NCBI RefSeq assembly: GCF_009498275.1 | Contig: NZ_CP045643.1 | Coordinates: forward strand, 4,836,001-4,900,000 | Direction: 5' to 3' | Origin: Streptomyces fagopyri | GTDB lineage: Bacteria; Actinomycetota; Actinomycetes; Streptomycetales; Streptomycetaceae | Length of the DNA stretch: 64,000 nt | In this document: positions 26,029-33,794 of the stretch, piece after piece | How the letters are laid out: every line of letters starts with the position of its first letter | How positions within the stretch are numbered: position 1 is the first letter of the stretch | Notes under the pieces: model-generated | The model's database searches: none | What the model was told of the DNA's origin: nothing | The model's input: only the letters and a program-made list of their open reading frames with translations | Made by a program: the position numbers and the translations under genes

Positions 26029-26733
26029 CTACGCGCCGGTGTCCGGCAGCAGCGGCACCAGGGCGTCCCAGCGGGCGATCTGGCATCCGTCGGCGCGGTC
26101 GAAGCGGGCGTCGACGGGCCGGCCGGCCCAGGTCCCGGTCACATGGGCGGTGGCCGGACCCCCGTAGAGCATCGTGCAGATCGTGCCGGGCGCGACGGGG
26201 GCGAAGGGGTCCTTTCCCCAGGTCGTCCGCCGGTCGAGCGTCTCGCACGCCTGCTCCGGGGCGGGGTGACTGCCGCCGGCCGGATGACACCGCAGCTCGT
26301 ACGTCCCGTCGCCGGTGCCTCCCAGGTGGCGGACGGTGACGCTCAGCCGGTCCCCCGAGTCCTCCGCGCGGACCGGCGGGGGCAGCAGGACGGCGGGAGC
26401 GGGCCCCGTGCGGGCTGTCTGCGGGCGCGCGGCCTCCGTGTGCCGGGCTCCTCCCGCCGCGGTGTCGGCGTGCGCGGCGGCGGGCACGGCGGACAGCACG
26501 GCGGAGACGGACACGGCGGCGGCGAGCACGAGCCGGGACGTGAGGGGAGGCCGAGGGGCGGAAGGGCGGAGAGGGGCGGGAGGGAACAGAGAGGCGGGAG
26601 AGGCGGGAGAGGTACAGGAGGACAGAGAAGAGGGAGAAGCGGGAGAGGCCGGAGAGGCCGAGGACGCCGAGGAGGCCGGAGAGATCGGGACGGCGGGACA
26701 GGGCCGACGGGCGGGGACGGAACGACGCGACAT
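26029..26733 (-). CDS. SSI family (Streptomyces subtilisin inhibitor-like) protease inhibitor
   Basis: The last 110 residues match SSI inhibitors: LSVTVRHLGGTGDGTYELRC, CETLDRRTTW, the reactive loop ICTMLYGGP (Met at P1, as in SSI) and the last Cys in DGCQIARWD. Four Cys give the usual two disulfides. The inhibitor is secreted and blocks subtilisin-type or trypsin-type proteases. Unusual is the N-terminus: from ATG 26733 about 75 Ser/Ala/Pro-rich residues precede the hydrophobic signal core (LVLAAAVSVSAVLSAVPAA). The ribosome site is poor, so the true start may be different, but no good start occurs closer. Confidence 0.82.
   Translation of the reverse strand: MSRRSVPARRPCPAVPISPASSASSASPASPASPSSLSSCTSPASPASLFPPAPLRPSAPRPPLTSRLVLAAAVSVSAVLSAVPAAAHADTAAGGARHTEAARPQTARTGPAPAVLLPPPVRAEDSGDRLSVTVRHLGGTGDGTYELRCHPAGGSHPAPEQACETLDRRTTWGKDPFAPVAPGTICTMLYGGPATAHVTGTWAGRPVDARFDRADGCQIARWDALVPLLPDTGA
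26568..26692. repeat. Purine-rich GAGAGGCGG-type repeat
   Basis: Degenerate tandem copies of GAGAGGCGG and GAGGCCGGA form a strand-biased purine tract. On the minus strand it encodes the Ser-Pro-Ala repeats of the SSI precursor. Confidence 0.8.
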
Positions 26734-26902
26734 GAACTGACTAACGCTCCGCGCCCCGCACGGTTGCGCGACGCCCCGAGGGCCCGGGGGACTTTGCTCT
26801 GCGGCCCGCCTGCCTAGTACCGTAGGAGCCGATTGGTGACAGCCCACCCGGCTGTGTCATCATCTGCAACGCACCACTCGCGCTCGCGCGGGCGGTAGTG
26901 CT

Positions 26903-26993
26903 GGAGGCGTCGCCTAGTCCGGTCTATGGCGCCGCACTGCTAATGCGGTTTGGGCCTTCAAGCCCATCGAGGGTTCAAATCCCTCCGCCTCCG
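26903..26993 (+). tRNA. tRNA-Ser(GCT)
   Basis: Acceptor GGAGGCG (26903-26909) pairs with CGCCTCC (26986-26992). The anticodon arm CCGCACTGCTAATGCGG gives GCT, the variable arm is long, and the T-arm is GAGGG-TTCAAAT-CCCTC. CCA is not encoded. Confidence 0.97.
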
Positions 26994-27002
26994 CAGCAAG
27001 AT

Positions 27003-27036
27003 CCGAAGCCCCGGTCCCTCTGGACCGGGGCTTCGG
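27003..27036 (+). terminator. Terminator after tRNA-Ser(GCT)
   Basis: CCGAAGCCCCGGTCC (27003-27017) pairs perfectly with 27022-27036 around loop CTCT, 9 bases after the tRNA. Confidence 0.88.
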
Positions 27037-27092
27037 CGTTACGGCGCGCGGAAGCACGTTTGCCCAGCTCACAAGCGGTGCGGCCAATGGAT

Positions 27093-27121
27093 TTCACATG
27101 GCGGCGGCAGTCATGTAATGT
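27093..27121 (+). promoter_or_regulatory. Promoter of tRNA-Arg(ACG)
   Basis: TTCACA (27093-27098) and TAATGT (27116-27121) are separated by exactly 17 bases and lie about 65 bases before the tRNA, fitting a housekeeping-sigma promoter. Confidence 0.65.
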
Positions 27122-27185
27122 TCTTCCTGTCGCCGCGAGCGGGTCAAAAGCCCGGAAGCGAGACAGTGGAACAACAGCAGAACAA

Positions 27186-27258
27186 GCACTCGTAGCTTAA
27201 CGGATAGAGCATCTGACTACGGATCAGAAGGTTGCAGGTTCGAATCCTGCCGAGTGCA
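27186..27258 (+). tRNA. tRNA-Arg(ACG)
   Basis: Acceptor GCACTCG (27186-27192) pairs with CGAGTGC (27251-27257). The anticodon arm TCTGACTACGGATCAGA gives ACG, read as ICG after deamination by TadA, whose gene is at 51207. The T-arm is GCAGG-TTCGAAT-CCTGC. A degenerate copy of its 3' half lies 2.9 kb downstream. Confidence 0.97.
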
Positions 27259-27264
27259 CGCAGA

Positions 27265-27301
27265 TCAAAGGCCCCCCGGGATCATCCCGGGGGGCCTTTG
27301 A
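27265..27301 (+). terminator. Terminator after tRNA-Arg(ACG)
   Basis: TCAAAGGCCCCCCGGGA pairs with TCCCGGGGGGCCTTTGA around a three-base loop, starting 6 bases after the tRNA and containing a short TTT. Confidence 0.9.
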
Positions 27302-27387
27302 CATGAGCGCGGTCAGAAGTGCCGATCCCTTCCTGGTGGCCGGCTCACTTGTCATGCGGCCGATTCAGGACCCGCGGCCTCAGGTGC

Positions 27388-29949
27388 TCATGTCCTGACC
27401 GTCAGGTACTGCCAGCCGCCCCACGTGCTCACGTTGGTGGTGTCCTTCGAGCTGTGGACGTACTCCGAGCGCACCCGGAACTTCTGGTTGACCGCGTCGG
27501 AGAGGCTCAGCCGCGCCGCCACGGAGCTCTTGGAGCCGAGCGTGAAGCAGCCCGAGGTGCTGAGCGTGTGCCAGGCACCGCTGTAGTACTGCTGAACCTG
27601 GAAGTGCACGCACTGGCCGGACTTGTTCGGCGACACGGTCGTGGTCACCGTCGGCTGCACCGTGTGGTGGTAGACGCGGTAGGTGGTGCCGCTGTACGTG
27701 GTGGTCGTGTAGGAGCCGCTCAGGGCCTGCGCGACCTTCACCTGGTCGCTCACGGATCGGGCGGCCGTGGCCGGGGCGTAGCGGTAGTCGCCCGCGTAGG
27801 ACGCGGTGAACGTCGTGTTGCCGGCGAGCTTGTACGTGGCCGTCAGGTTGCCCTTGCTGTCCACGGTGCCCGTCTTGACCAGTGCCTTCTTGCCGCCGGC
27901 GGGCGTGGCGTAGAGCGAGACCGTACGACCGTTGTACGTGGTGCCCAGGTGGGTGGTGACGGTGGCCGTCGCGCCGTACGCGTAGGTCGAGGCGTCGGCG
28001 GCCACGGACAGGCTCGTCGTGGCGCGCGAGACCTGGACGATCGCGGAGGCGGCGGCTGCCCGGTGGCTGGTGTCGCCCGCGTAGCCGACCGTGTAGGTGT
28101 TGGCGCCGCCGGTGGACGGGGTGTCCTTGACGATGATCGTGCCGTCGGCGGCCACGGGGGCCGTCCACGTCACCGGGGTCGTGGTGTGCGCCGCGTCCGT
28201 GCGGGTCACGGTGACCGTCTCGGCGCTGTCGTACGGGCCGTCGTTCAGCACGGCGCCGAAGCTCAGCGCGGCGCCGCGCGTGGCGGTCGTGGGGGCCTTC
28301 AGCGTGAGGGCCGGGGCATAGGGAGAGACGGTGGTGCTCACGTCGTTCGCGCCCGGCTGGTGCGTGATGTCGCCCCCGAACGACAGGCGGTAGGTGAACC
28401 ATCCGGCTGCGCCCGGGTCGTCGGTGACCGTGAACCGGCCGGTGGCCGGGTCGACCGGGGCCGCGGGGAGCTGTGTCGACTCGTGGGTGTCCTCGTTCGT
28501 CCGGGTCACCTGGACGGTGTCGCCCTGGGTGAAGGGGCCGCGGCTCAGGTCGGTCACGACCGTGCTGGTGAAGGCCACCTCGTGCGGCGCCGTCGAGCTG
28601 AACTCCGGGTACGGGATGGAGGTTCCGACCCTGGACACGCCCACCGTCAGCGAGGTGATCGCGGGCCGGTGCGTCGCGTCGCCGGCGTAGGACACCTCGT
28701 AGGTGTACGTGCCCTCGTCCCGGCGGGTGTCGGTGATGCGGAACGAGCCGTCCGCGCCGACCGTGGCGTCGGGCAGATCGGTGCCGTCGCGGGTGACCTT
28801 CAGCGTGGCGCCGGCCGGCACGAAGCCGTGGCCGCCCACCGTTCCGTTCACCGTGAACTGCTGGGCGGGGATCGCGTACGGCGACGGGGCGTTCAGGGAG
28901 AGCTGGGTGTCCGTGAGCTTGGCGTCGCCGAGGACGTCGAGGGTGTAGGACCCGTTGTCCTGGGTGACGGCGTAGAGCGTGCGGCCGTCGGCGCCCCAGG
29001 CGAGGCCGTCGGGGGTGACGGTGCCGGCCGGGAAGGCGACGTGGTTCTCGGCGATCTGGTCGGCCGCGTAGACGTAGGCGCCCGCGCCCGAGCCCGCGGT
29101 GCTGCCGAGGGCGATCGTGCCGTCGGAGTCGACCGCGACGGAGTCCGGGGAGGAGTTGACGCCGCCGGTGTAGTAGACGTAGGGCTTGGCGGCGCTGAGG
29201 TCCGCCGTGCTGTACACGTACACGGAGGCTGACTGCGGAACGAGCAGTTTCGTGCCGTCCGCGGTGACCTTGACGGGGCCCGTCGCGGCGCCGCCGAGGC
29301 CCATGTCGACCTTGAGGGAGGCGGTCCCGGAGGAGACGTCGAAGGTGGCGACGTGCGTCATGGAGGACCGGGCGTCCTGCACCGCGAGCACCCCGCCGCC
29401 CGTGCTGAGAAGGGGGGCGGTCGGCCAGTGCGGCATGACGGGCTGCGGGGTCGGCGTGGGGTCGGCGGCGGAGGGGTCCACCGAGCCGACGGTGCCCTTG
29501 CCGTCGTCGGCCGTGTAGCCGTACCAGACTTTGCCCCCGGCGACGGCGACAGAGACCGGGGCGCTGGCGGTACCGGTGTGGACGCGGCGGGTCTCGGTGA
29601 GCGTCGCCGTGTCGATGGCGGCGATCGCGTCGCCGTCGGCCAGGGCCGCGTACAGCGTCTTGCCGTCGGCGGACAGCGCGAGGCCGCCGGCGCCCTGCTC
29701 ACCGTCGACGGTGGTGACGGGGTTGCCGGACAGATCGGTCACCACGATGCCGGTTGTGCCGGCGCCCTGGCTGAAGAAGAGGTGTTGGTGAGCGCCGTCG
29801 ACCACCATGTGGGCGTAGTGCGACAGCGGCAGCGCGGCCGCGTCGGCGCCGTCCGCCCGAGCGACAGGACCGGTGAGGCCGACGGTGGCGGTTGTCAGCC
29901 CCGCGACGACGGATATCGCCGCCGCGAGCGAGACCTGCTTGACACGCAT
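27388..29949 (-). CDS. Large secreted protein with beta-propeller and four Ig-like repeats
   Basis: 853 residues. A signal peptide (SLAAAISVVAGLTTATVGL, cleavage near ARADG at 33) is followed by a propeller-like part (about 45-340) with LSADGKTLYAAL and VTADGTKLLVPQ repeats. Four bacterial Ig-like repeats (about 350-720) each end with a YAGDxxHRPA-type strand: SYAGDATHRPA, SFGGDITHQPG, GYAGDTSHRAA, SYAGDYRYAPA. The last 130 residues have two Cys. There is no LPXTG or membrane anchor, so it is released or loosely held. The role is unknown; adhesion or surface binding is a guess. The start ATG 29949 has AGGAG 4 bases away. It sits between tRNA-Arg and a tRNA-Arg remnant. Confidence 0.83.
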   Translation of the reverse strand: MRVKQVSLAAAISVVAGLTTATVGLTGPVARADGADAAALPLSHYAHMVVDGAHQHLFFSQGAGTTGIVVTDLSGNPVTTVDGEQGAGGLALSADGKTLYAALADGDAIAAIDTATLTETRRVHTGTASAPVSVAVAGGKVWYGYTADDGKGTVGSVDPSAADPTPTPQPVMPHWPTAPLLSTGGGVLAVQDARSSMTHVATFDVSSGTASLKVDMGLGGAATGPVKVTADGTKLLVPQSASVYVYSTADLSAAKPYVYYTGGVNSSPDSVAVDSDGTIALGSTAGSGAGAYVYAADQIAENHVAFPAGTVTPDGLAWGADGRTLYAVTQDNGSYTLDVLGDAKLTDTQLSLNAPSPYAIPAQQFTVNGTVGGHGFVPAGATLKVTRDGTDLPDATVGADGSFRITDTRRDEGTYTYEVSYAGDATHRPAITSLTVGVSRVGTSIPYPEFSSTAPHEVAFTSTVVTDLSRGPFTQGDTVQVTRTNEDTHESTQLPAAPVDPATGRFTVTDDPGAAGWFTYRLSFGGDITHQPGANDVSTTVSPYAPALTLKAPTTATRGAALSFGAVLNDGPYDSAETVTVTRTDAAHTTTPVTWTAPVAADGTIIVKDTPSTGGANTYTVGYAGDTSHRAAAASAIVQVSRATTSLSVAADASTYAYGATATVTTHLGTTYNGRTVSLYATPAGGKKALVKTGTVDSKGNLTATYKLAGNTTFTASYAGDYRYAPATAARSVSDQVKVAQALSGSYTTTTYSGTTYRVYHHTVQPTVTTTVSPNKSGQCVHFQVQQYYSGAWHTLSTSGCFTLGSKSSVAARLSLSDAVNQKFRVRSEYVHSSKDTTNVSTWGGWQYLTVRT

Positions 29950-30180
29950 GGTGCTCCTGAAGAGAGGGTGAACAGGCAGCCGTACGACCACGCCTGTCGC
30001 TGACAGGGCAACCGCCGGGCGAACGCCGGATCCACGTGAGACCGCTGACCTCTCCTTTTGGTTGTGCTGCCGCGTCGTGGGGTTCGAGTGGCGTCGTCAG
30101 GCCCGGGGCGGACCGCGGTCGGATGCCGACCGCGGGGCAACTCACCTGGTCGACCCCTAACGGTCCGGGGTGAACCGCGC

Positions 30181-30223
30181 CTACGGACAGGGAGGTTGCA
30201 GGTCGGAATCCCGCCGAGCGCAC
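30181..30223 (+). pseudogene. Decayed 3' half of tRNA-Arg(ACG)
   Basis: Compared with 27215-27258, CTACGGA, GAGGTTGCAGGT, GAATCC, GCCGAG and GCAC are conserved, with one deleted base and about five substitutions. The similarity continues into the terminator. The 5' half is only faintly recognisable (CTAACGG at 30156-30162), and no acceptor stem can form, so it is not a working tRNA. Confidence 0.75.
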
Positions 30224-30230
30224 AGCAGAG

Positions 30231-30261
30231 CAGAGGCCCCGTGAAATCCACGGGGCCTCTG
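30231..30261 (+). terminator. Terminator of the tRNA-Arg remnant
   Basis: CAGAGGCCCCGTG pairs with CACGGGGCCTCTG around AAATC. It corresponds in position and partly in sequence to the terminator of tRNA-Arg(ACG). Confidence 0.8.
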
Positions 30262-30338
30262 GTCTGTGCCTCGACGGCGGTGTTCGAGGGTGACCGCCTG
30301 CGGTGCGTCCACGCCCTCGAAGGGGAACACTGTCCGGC

Positions 30339-30710
30339 ATGCCTCTCTCGCTGCACCACATCGTCGTCGACGCCCACGACCTGCCCGCGCTGGCCCGGTT
30401 CTGGGCCGGGGTGCTGCGCTGGCGGATCCTGTCCGAGCGGGAGCGTGAGGTCGTCATCGGGCCGGACGAGACGGCCCCGGTGGGGATCTGCTTCATGCCG
30501 GTGACCGACCGCAAGGCCGTCAAGAACCGACTGCACCTCGATCTGACGTCCGCGGCGGAAGACCGGGACGCCGAGATCGAGCGAATCCTCGCACTGGGCG
30601 CCCGCAGAGTCGACGTCGGACAGAGCGGCGACGAGTCCTGGACCGTGCTGGCCGATCCGGAGGGCAACGAGTTCTGCGTGGTCCGCCCGAAGGAGACCCT
30701 CATCGGCTGA
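30339..30710 (+). CDS. VOC family (glyoxalase/bleomycin resistance-like) protein
   Basis: The 123-residue protein has one pair of beta-alpha-beta-beta-beta units: LHHIVVDAHDLPALARFWAGVLRW at the start, then NRLHLDLTS with a central His and WTVLADPEGNEFCVV with a C-terminal Glu as the likely metal ligands. Such proteins are metal enzymes or antibiotic-binding proteins; the substrate is unknown. ATG 30339 is chosen because the VOC fold begins there; AAGGGGA lies 12 bases upstream. Confidence 0.85.
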   Translation: MPLSLHHIVVDAHDLPALARFWAGVLRWRILSEREREVVIGPDETAPVGICFMPVTDRKAVKNRLHLDLTSAAEDRDAEIERILALGARRVDVGQSGDESWTVLADPEGNEFCVVRPKETLIG

Positions 30711-30772
30711 GGGCCCGGGGGCCGCGGGCGGGCCGGGCGCGTTGTCGGTGGCGGCGCCTACGCTGGTGGGTG

Positions 30773-31645
30773 ATGGCACAGACGTGGAGATGTTCGGGTC
30801 TGCGGTGGTCGGCGGGCGGCCCCGTGCTGGTCTGGGACGGCGGACGGCGGAGCGCGCTGTCCTCGGGCAAGCGTGTCGCCTTCGCCGTGGCGGACGGCGG
30901 CGGGCGGACGTGTGTGGGGGCGCGGGGCAACGTGTGCCCCGTGCGGGCGGCCGTGTCGGGGCGGAGTACGGGAGCCCGCTGCGAGGAGTGCGCGCGGCTG
31001 GACCGGGCGCACTCCGTGGCCGCCGACACGATGGCCGACGACCCGCGCCCGTACCGCGTGTACCTCGCCTGGTTCGGACCCGGTCTGGTGAAGGTCGGGA
31101 TCACCGGGTCGGCACGCGGGTCGGCGCGGCTGCTGGAACAGGGAGCCGTCTGTTTCAGCTGGCTGGGAGAGGGACCCCTGATGGCCGCGCGGCGCACCGA
31201 GGAGTTGCTGCGCGCCGCGCTCGGGGTGCCGGACCGGATCCGGTACGCCGACAAGAGAAGGGTGCGGTCGGCGCTGCCGGACGCGGCCGGGCGGCTGGAG
31301 GAGATCCGGGAGCTGCACGCGCGGGTCGCGGAGCTCGACGGCTGGCCCGACTCCTTGGAGCGGACACCGTTCCGTGCCGTCGACCACGCCGGCGTGTTCG
31401 GGCTGGACGGGGTCGCGGCGGCCGTGGGCGCGGTGAGCGAGCTGACCGGAGGCGGCGCGGTGAGCGGTGAACTGGTCGCCGCCGCCGGTCCCGATCTGCA
31501 TCTGGCGACCGGGCGGGGAGTGGTCGTGCTCGACACCCGGCTCATGACCGGATGGGACCTGACCGCGGGAGCGGACGGATTCACCGTGCCCGTACGGGAG
31601 TTCCGCGAAGGAGAGGACGCGGTGGTGCAGGACGGGCTGTTCTGA
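30773..31645 (+). CDS. DUF2797 family protein
   Basis: The 290-residue protein has a Cys-containing N-terminal part (CVGARGNVCPVR, RCEECARLDRAH) that may bind zinc, then YRVYLAWFGPGLVKVGITGSARGSARLLEQGA, the signature by which I recognise DUF2797; this segment resembles a GIY-YIG-type fold. The function of the family is not established. A GTG three bases upstream (30770) is an equally possible start. It probably forms a short unit with the preceding VOC gene, 62 bases away. Confidence 0.82.
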   Translation: MAQTWRCSGLRWSAGGPVLVWDGGRRSALSSGKRVAFAVADGGGRTCVGARGNVCPVRAAVSGRSTGARCEECARLDRAHSVAADTMADDPRPYRVYLAWFGPGLVKVGITGSARGSARLLEQGAVCFSWLGEGPLMAARRTEELLRAALGVPDRIRYADKRRVRSALPDAAGRLEEIRELHARVAELDGWPDSLERTPFRAVDHAGVFGLDGVAAAVGAVSELTGGGAVSGELVAAAGPDLHLATGRGVVVLDTRLMTGWDLTAGADGFTVPVREFREGEDAVVQDGLF

Positions 31646-31681
31646 GGGGCGCCCGGCCGCTTCGGACGCGCCGGTGCGAGA

Positions 31682-31810
31682 GGGGGACCCCCCGGAGGTC
31701 CCCCGAGGGACCTTCGAAGCGCCGGGTCCTTCAGCGTCTGGTCGTACGCGAATCCCTCGGGGACTCCTCGGGGACCCCCGGAGGTCCCCGGAGGTCCCTC
31801 GGGGATCTCT
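31682..31810. repeat. Clustered GGGGACC/GGTCCCC inverted repeats
   Basis: Two nearly identical hairpins occur, GGGGGACC-CCCCGGA-GGTCCCCC (31682-31704) and GGGGACC-CCCGGA-GGTCCCC (31770-31789), with further CCCTCGGGGA copies up to 31804. The cluster lies between DUF2797 and a small gene and may terminate or attenuate. Confidence 0.6.
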
Positions 31811-31829
31811 TCGGAAAGGGGGTGGACCT

Positions 31830-32054
31830 GTGCGGGCACCGACGACCATCGTGGACGCCATGAGCGATCAACCCCACGCACCTGTCGCCGCCCGCGCCGT
31901 CCCGCCCGCCGCGGGCCGGCCCGCGGCACCGGCCGCCGCCCGGAAGCACGGGCGTCGCGAGCCCTGGACCTGGACGTACGACCCGCACGCAGCGGAGGTC
32001 GAGCGCGGTCGCGCGTTCCGGCGCGGTGAGGAGGCCGGGCGTGGACGCGGCTGA
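31830..32054 (+). CDS. Small basic protein of unknown function
   Basis: I do not recognise it. The 74-residue product is Ala/Pro/Arg-rich and ends WTYDPHAAEVERGRAFRRGEEAGRGRG; it has no membrane segment or Cys. GTG 31830 is chosen because AAAGGGGGTGG lies 5-8 bases upstream; ATG 31860 would give 64 residues but lacks a ribosome site. Its end overlaps the amidohydrolase start by 14 bases, so the two are probably cotranslated. Confidence 0.5.
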   Translation: MRAPTTIVDAMSDQPHAPVAARAVPPAAGRPAAPAAARKHGRREPWTWTYDPHAAEVERGRAFRRGEEAGRGRG

Positions 32055-32955
32055 CACGCAGGACGTGCGACGGTTCTGGGAGCGGCTCGGGCTGCCGGGA
32101 CTCGTCGACGTCCACACGCACTTCATGCCCGAGCGGGTGCTGCGCAAGGTGTGGGACTACTTCGACGGGCTCGGGGAGCTCACCGGCGGCGTCGAGTGGC
32201 CCATCACCTACCGGGCGGACGAGGACGAACGGCTCGCGCTGATCCGGGGGTTCGGGGTGCGCGCCTTCACGGCGATGCTCTACCCGCACAAGGCCGGCAT
32301 GGCCGAGTGGCTCAACTCCTGGGCCGTCGACTTCGCCCGCCGGACCCCGGACTGCCTGCACACGTCCACCCTCTTCCCGGAGCCGGGCGTCGAGACGTAC
32401 GTACGCGAGGCGGTGGAGGCGGGCGCCCGCGTCTTCAAGGCGCACGTCCAGGTGGGGGCGTACGACCCGGGTGACGAACTGCTCGACACGAGCTGGGGGT
32501 TGCTCGCCGAGGCGGGGATCCCGGTGGTGATCCACTGCGGCTCCGGGCCCTCGCCCGGCAAGCACACGGGGCCCGGCCCGGTCGCGGCCGTCCTCGCCCG
32601 CCACCCCCGGCTGCGACTCGTCCTCGCGCACATGGGGATGCCCGAGTACGAGGACTTCCTCGGCCTCGCCGAGCGGTACGACGAGGTGCGGCTCGACACC
32701 ACCATGGCGTTCACGGACTTCAGCGAGCGGCTCGCGCCGTATCCGCCAGGGCTGCTGCCCCGGCTCGCGGACCTCGGCGACCGGGTGCTCCTCGGCACCG
32801 ACTTCCCGAACATCCCGTACCCGTACGTCCACCAACTGCGGTCCCTGGAAAGGCTCGGACTGGGAGACGACTGGCTGCGGGCCGTCTGCCACGAGAACGG
32901 TGCGCGTCTCTTCGGCATCGCGCCCCCGCCCGGAGGCGCCGGGGAAACCGGCTGA
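32041..32955 (+). CDS. Amidohydrolase-family metal-dependent hydrolase (TIM barrel)
   Basis: The 304-residue protein carries LVDVHTHFMPE (His-x-His metal motif, about residues 22-30), VVIHCGSG with another His, LVLAHMGMPEYEDFLGLA with a His, and the late Asp in LLGTDFPNIPY. This order fits the amidohydrolase_2 group, which contains decarboxylases and hydrolases of aromatic or lactone substrates; the exact reaction cannot be read. GTG 32041 follows GAGGAGG with good spacing. Confidence 0.87.
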   Translation: MDAADTQDVRRFWERLGLPGLVDVHTHFMPERVLRKVWDYFDGLGELTGGVEWPITYRADEDERLALIRGFGVRAFTAMLYPHKAGMAEWLNSWAVDFARRTPDCLHTSTLFPEPGVETYVREAVEAGARVFKAHVQVGAYDPGDELLDTSWGLLAEAGIPVVIHCGSGPSPGKHTGPGPVAAVLARHPRLRLVLAHMGMPEYEDFLGLAERYDEVRLDTTMAFTDFSERLAPYPPGLLPRLADLGDRVLLGTDFPNIPYPYVHQLRSLERLGLGDDWLRAVCHENGARLFGIAPPPGGAGETG

Positions 32956-33053
32956 CCTCCCCAGGGGTTTCCTGAGAGGCACCTGTGCGTTTCTCAGAAA
33001 AATCACAGGTCCCCGAAAGGATGCTCTCAGCGGCGCCCAGCAAGGTGTCCGCT

Positions 33054-33794
33054 ATGACCACGACCTCGCCCCAGGGGCGCACCGAACTGCTGAGGCCGGA
33101 CGGGAGCCCCGTCCGAGTCCTGGTGGTGGACGACGAGTTGTCGATCACCGAGCTCCTGTCCATGGCCCTTCGTTACGAGGGGTGGCAGATCCGCAGCGCG
33201 GGAGACGGACAGGGCGCGGTGCAGAGCGCGCGCGAGTTCCGGCCCGACGCCGTGGTGCTGGACATGATGCTGCCCGACATGGACGGGCTCGCGGTCCTGG
33301 GGCGGCTGCGCCGTGAACTGCCGGACGTGCCCGTCCTCTTCCTCACCGCCAAGGACGCCGTCGAGGACCGCATCGCCGGTCTGACGGCCGGCGGTGACGA
33401 CTACGTGACCAAACCGTTCAGCCTGGAGGAGGTCGTGGCCAGGCTGCGCGGACTGATCCGCCGCTCCGGTGCCGCCGACCGGCGCTCCGACTCCACGCTG
33501 GTCGTCGGTGACCTCACCCTCGACGAGGACAGCCACGAGGTGTACCGCGGCGGGGACGGCATCCACCTCACCGCGACCGAGTTCGAACTGCTCCGTTTCC
33601 TCATGCGCAATCCCCGGCGTGTGCTCAGCAAGGCGCAGATACTCGACCGCGTGTGGTCCTACGACTTCGGCGGCCAGGCCAACGTCGTCGAGCTCTACAT
33701 CTCGTATCTGCGCCGCAAGATAGACGCGGGCCGCGAACCGATGATCCACACCCGGCGCGGAGCCGGTTACCTGATCAAGCCCGCGGTGTCATGA
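33054..33794 (+). CDS. OmpR-family response regulator
   Basis: 246 residues: receiver domain with DDE near 25, phospho-acceptor Asp70 (VVLDMMLPDMDG), Thr and Lys (FLTAKDA, VTKPFS), and a C-terminal winged helix (LTATEFELLRFLMRNPRRVLSKAQIL, YISYLRRKID). All key residues are present. ATG 33054 is followed by a run of Thr codons; the ribosome site AAGGTG is moderate. The next gene is its kinase (ATGA overlap). Upstream, CACCTGTG (32980) and CACAGGT (33004) form an inverted repeat that may bind the regulator. Confidence 0.92.
   Translation: MTTTSPQGRTELLRPDGSPVRVLVVDDELSITELLSMALRYEGWQIRSAGDGQGAVQSAREFRPDAVVLDMMLPDMDGLAVLGRLRRELPDVPVLFLTAKDAVEDRIAGLTAGGDDYVTKPFSLEEVVARLRGLIRRSGAADRRSDSTLVVGDLTLDEDSHEVYRGGDGIHLTATEFELLRFLMRNPRRVLSKAQILDRVWSYDFGGQANVVELYISYLRRKIDAGREPMIHTRRGAGYLIKPAVS

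Larger units (their letters stand above)
29950..30338. other. Intergenic region containing the tRNA-Arg remnant
   Basis: These 389 bases hold the promoter of the secreted propeller/Ig protein (minus strand) and, at 30140-30261, the decayed tRNA-Arg copy with its terminator, listed separately. No ORF is supported. Confidence 0.6.
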
